Assembly: GCF_040361435.1 (NCBI RefSeq)
Contig: NZ_APNL01000014.1
Location: 56,913-120,912 of the forward strand
DNA from: Salinisphaera sp002433465
GTDB taxonomy: Bacteria; Pseudomonadota; Gammaproteobacteria; Nevskiales; Salinisphaeraceae
DNA: 64,000 nt
Direction: 5' to 3'
Below the pieces are notes generated by a model. It saw only the letters and a program-made list of their open reading frames with translations, searched no databases and was not told the DNA's origin. Shown piece after piece: positions 63,977-64,000 of this stretch (the first letter of the stretch is position 1; each line of letters begins with the position of its first letter). The translations under genes were made by a program, and so were the position numbers.

Positions 63977-64000
63977 GCCCCGTCTCGGTCGAGGCGGGGC
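63977..64000 (+). terminator. terminator stem at the window end
   Basis: GCCCCGTCTCG and CGAGGCGGGGC pair over 11 bp (one G-U) with a 2-base loop. The following bases, where a T-run would be, lie outside the window. Confidence 0.7.

Noticed and set aside
1..64000. tRNA, rRNA, CRISPR arrays, riboswitches or prophage
   Set aside because: I saw no cloverleaf with a T-loop GTTCGAATC-type core in context, no regularly spaced repeats, and no phage structural or integrase gene.

Overview
The window is about 64 kb of GC-rich, gene-dense chromosome from a Gram-negative gammaproteobacterium. The evidence is SecB, the aerobic ubiquinone set UbiE/UbiJ/UbiB, EptA- and ArnT-type lipid A modification enzymes, lipoboxed lipoproteins, EnvC/CtpA envelope factors, an Aer-like receptor and an IgaA-like protein. 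Overall gene style (many GTG starts, short overlaps, MATE, DGC and acyltransferase genes) suggests a halophilic or marine lineage such as Salinisphaera; this is inference from gene content, not a database match. No rRNA, tRNA, CRISPR array or prophage was found.

Layout. 1-5.1 kb: tail of a sugar-nucleotide epimerase-like gene, a lipoprotein hydrolase, a short IgaA-family membrane protein and a stand-alone condensation-domain acyltransferase with a palindromic site upstream. 5.1-7.8 kb: a Cache-type chemoreceptor behind a good sigma-28 promoter. 7.8-12.8 kb: LysR regulator divergent from an isochorismatase-like hydrolase, then an amino-acid-type permease/nitrilase-family operon divergent from a LuxR-type regulator; both divergent regions carry perfect short palindromes. 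12.9-18.4 kb: membrane proteins, a 288-bp MITE-like element abutting a stop codon, a coiled-coil protein, a hydrolase, a TIGR02450 protein, a MATE exporter and a diguanylate cyclase.

18.5-24.6 kb: a signalling block of CoxE-like VWA protein, MoxR-type AAA+ ATPase, PP2C phosphatase and TerY-like VWA protein on the minus strand, divergent from a Hanks-type kinase with a C-terminal membrane helix. Kinase, PP2C and VWA correspond to the E. coli yegI/yegK/yegL set. 24.7-36.2 kb: a large unknown lipoprotein, an EamA exporter, an Aer-like receptor, an HDOD-GGDEF protein, a ketopantoate-reductase-like enzyme, an endonuclease III-like protein and small envelope or hypothetical genes.

36.4-45.2 kb: a cell-surface lipid A modification region. 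It holds a secreted beta-helix protein, a PAP2 phosphatase, then an operon of GT2 glycosyltransferase, LAB_N membrane protein, ArnT-like transferase, OmpR-type regulator and sensor kinase, followed by eptA. The eptA sequence has an apparent +1 frameshift in a G4 run that scrambles only its C-terminus. Together the genes look like a self-regulated outer-membrane charge-remodelling system.

45.3-64 kb: housekeeping. A saccharopine-dehydrogenase-like reductase, ubiE-ubiJ-ubiB, two overlapping GNAT acetyltransferases, ctpA and envC, then rhodanese-secB-gpsA (the E. coli neighbours grxC and gpmI are missing here), a CDP-alcohol phosphatidyltransferase/HAD phosphatase pair, trmL, a DUF2007 protein, an M16 peptidase lipoprotein translationally coupled to an OmpA-like protein, and a DUF3015 protein before a terminator at the window edge.
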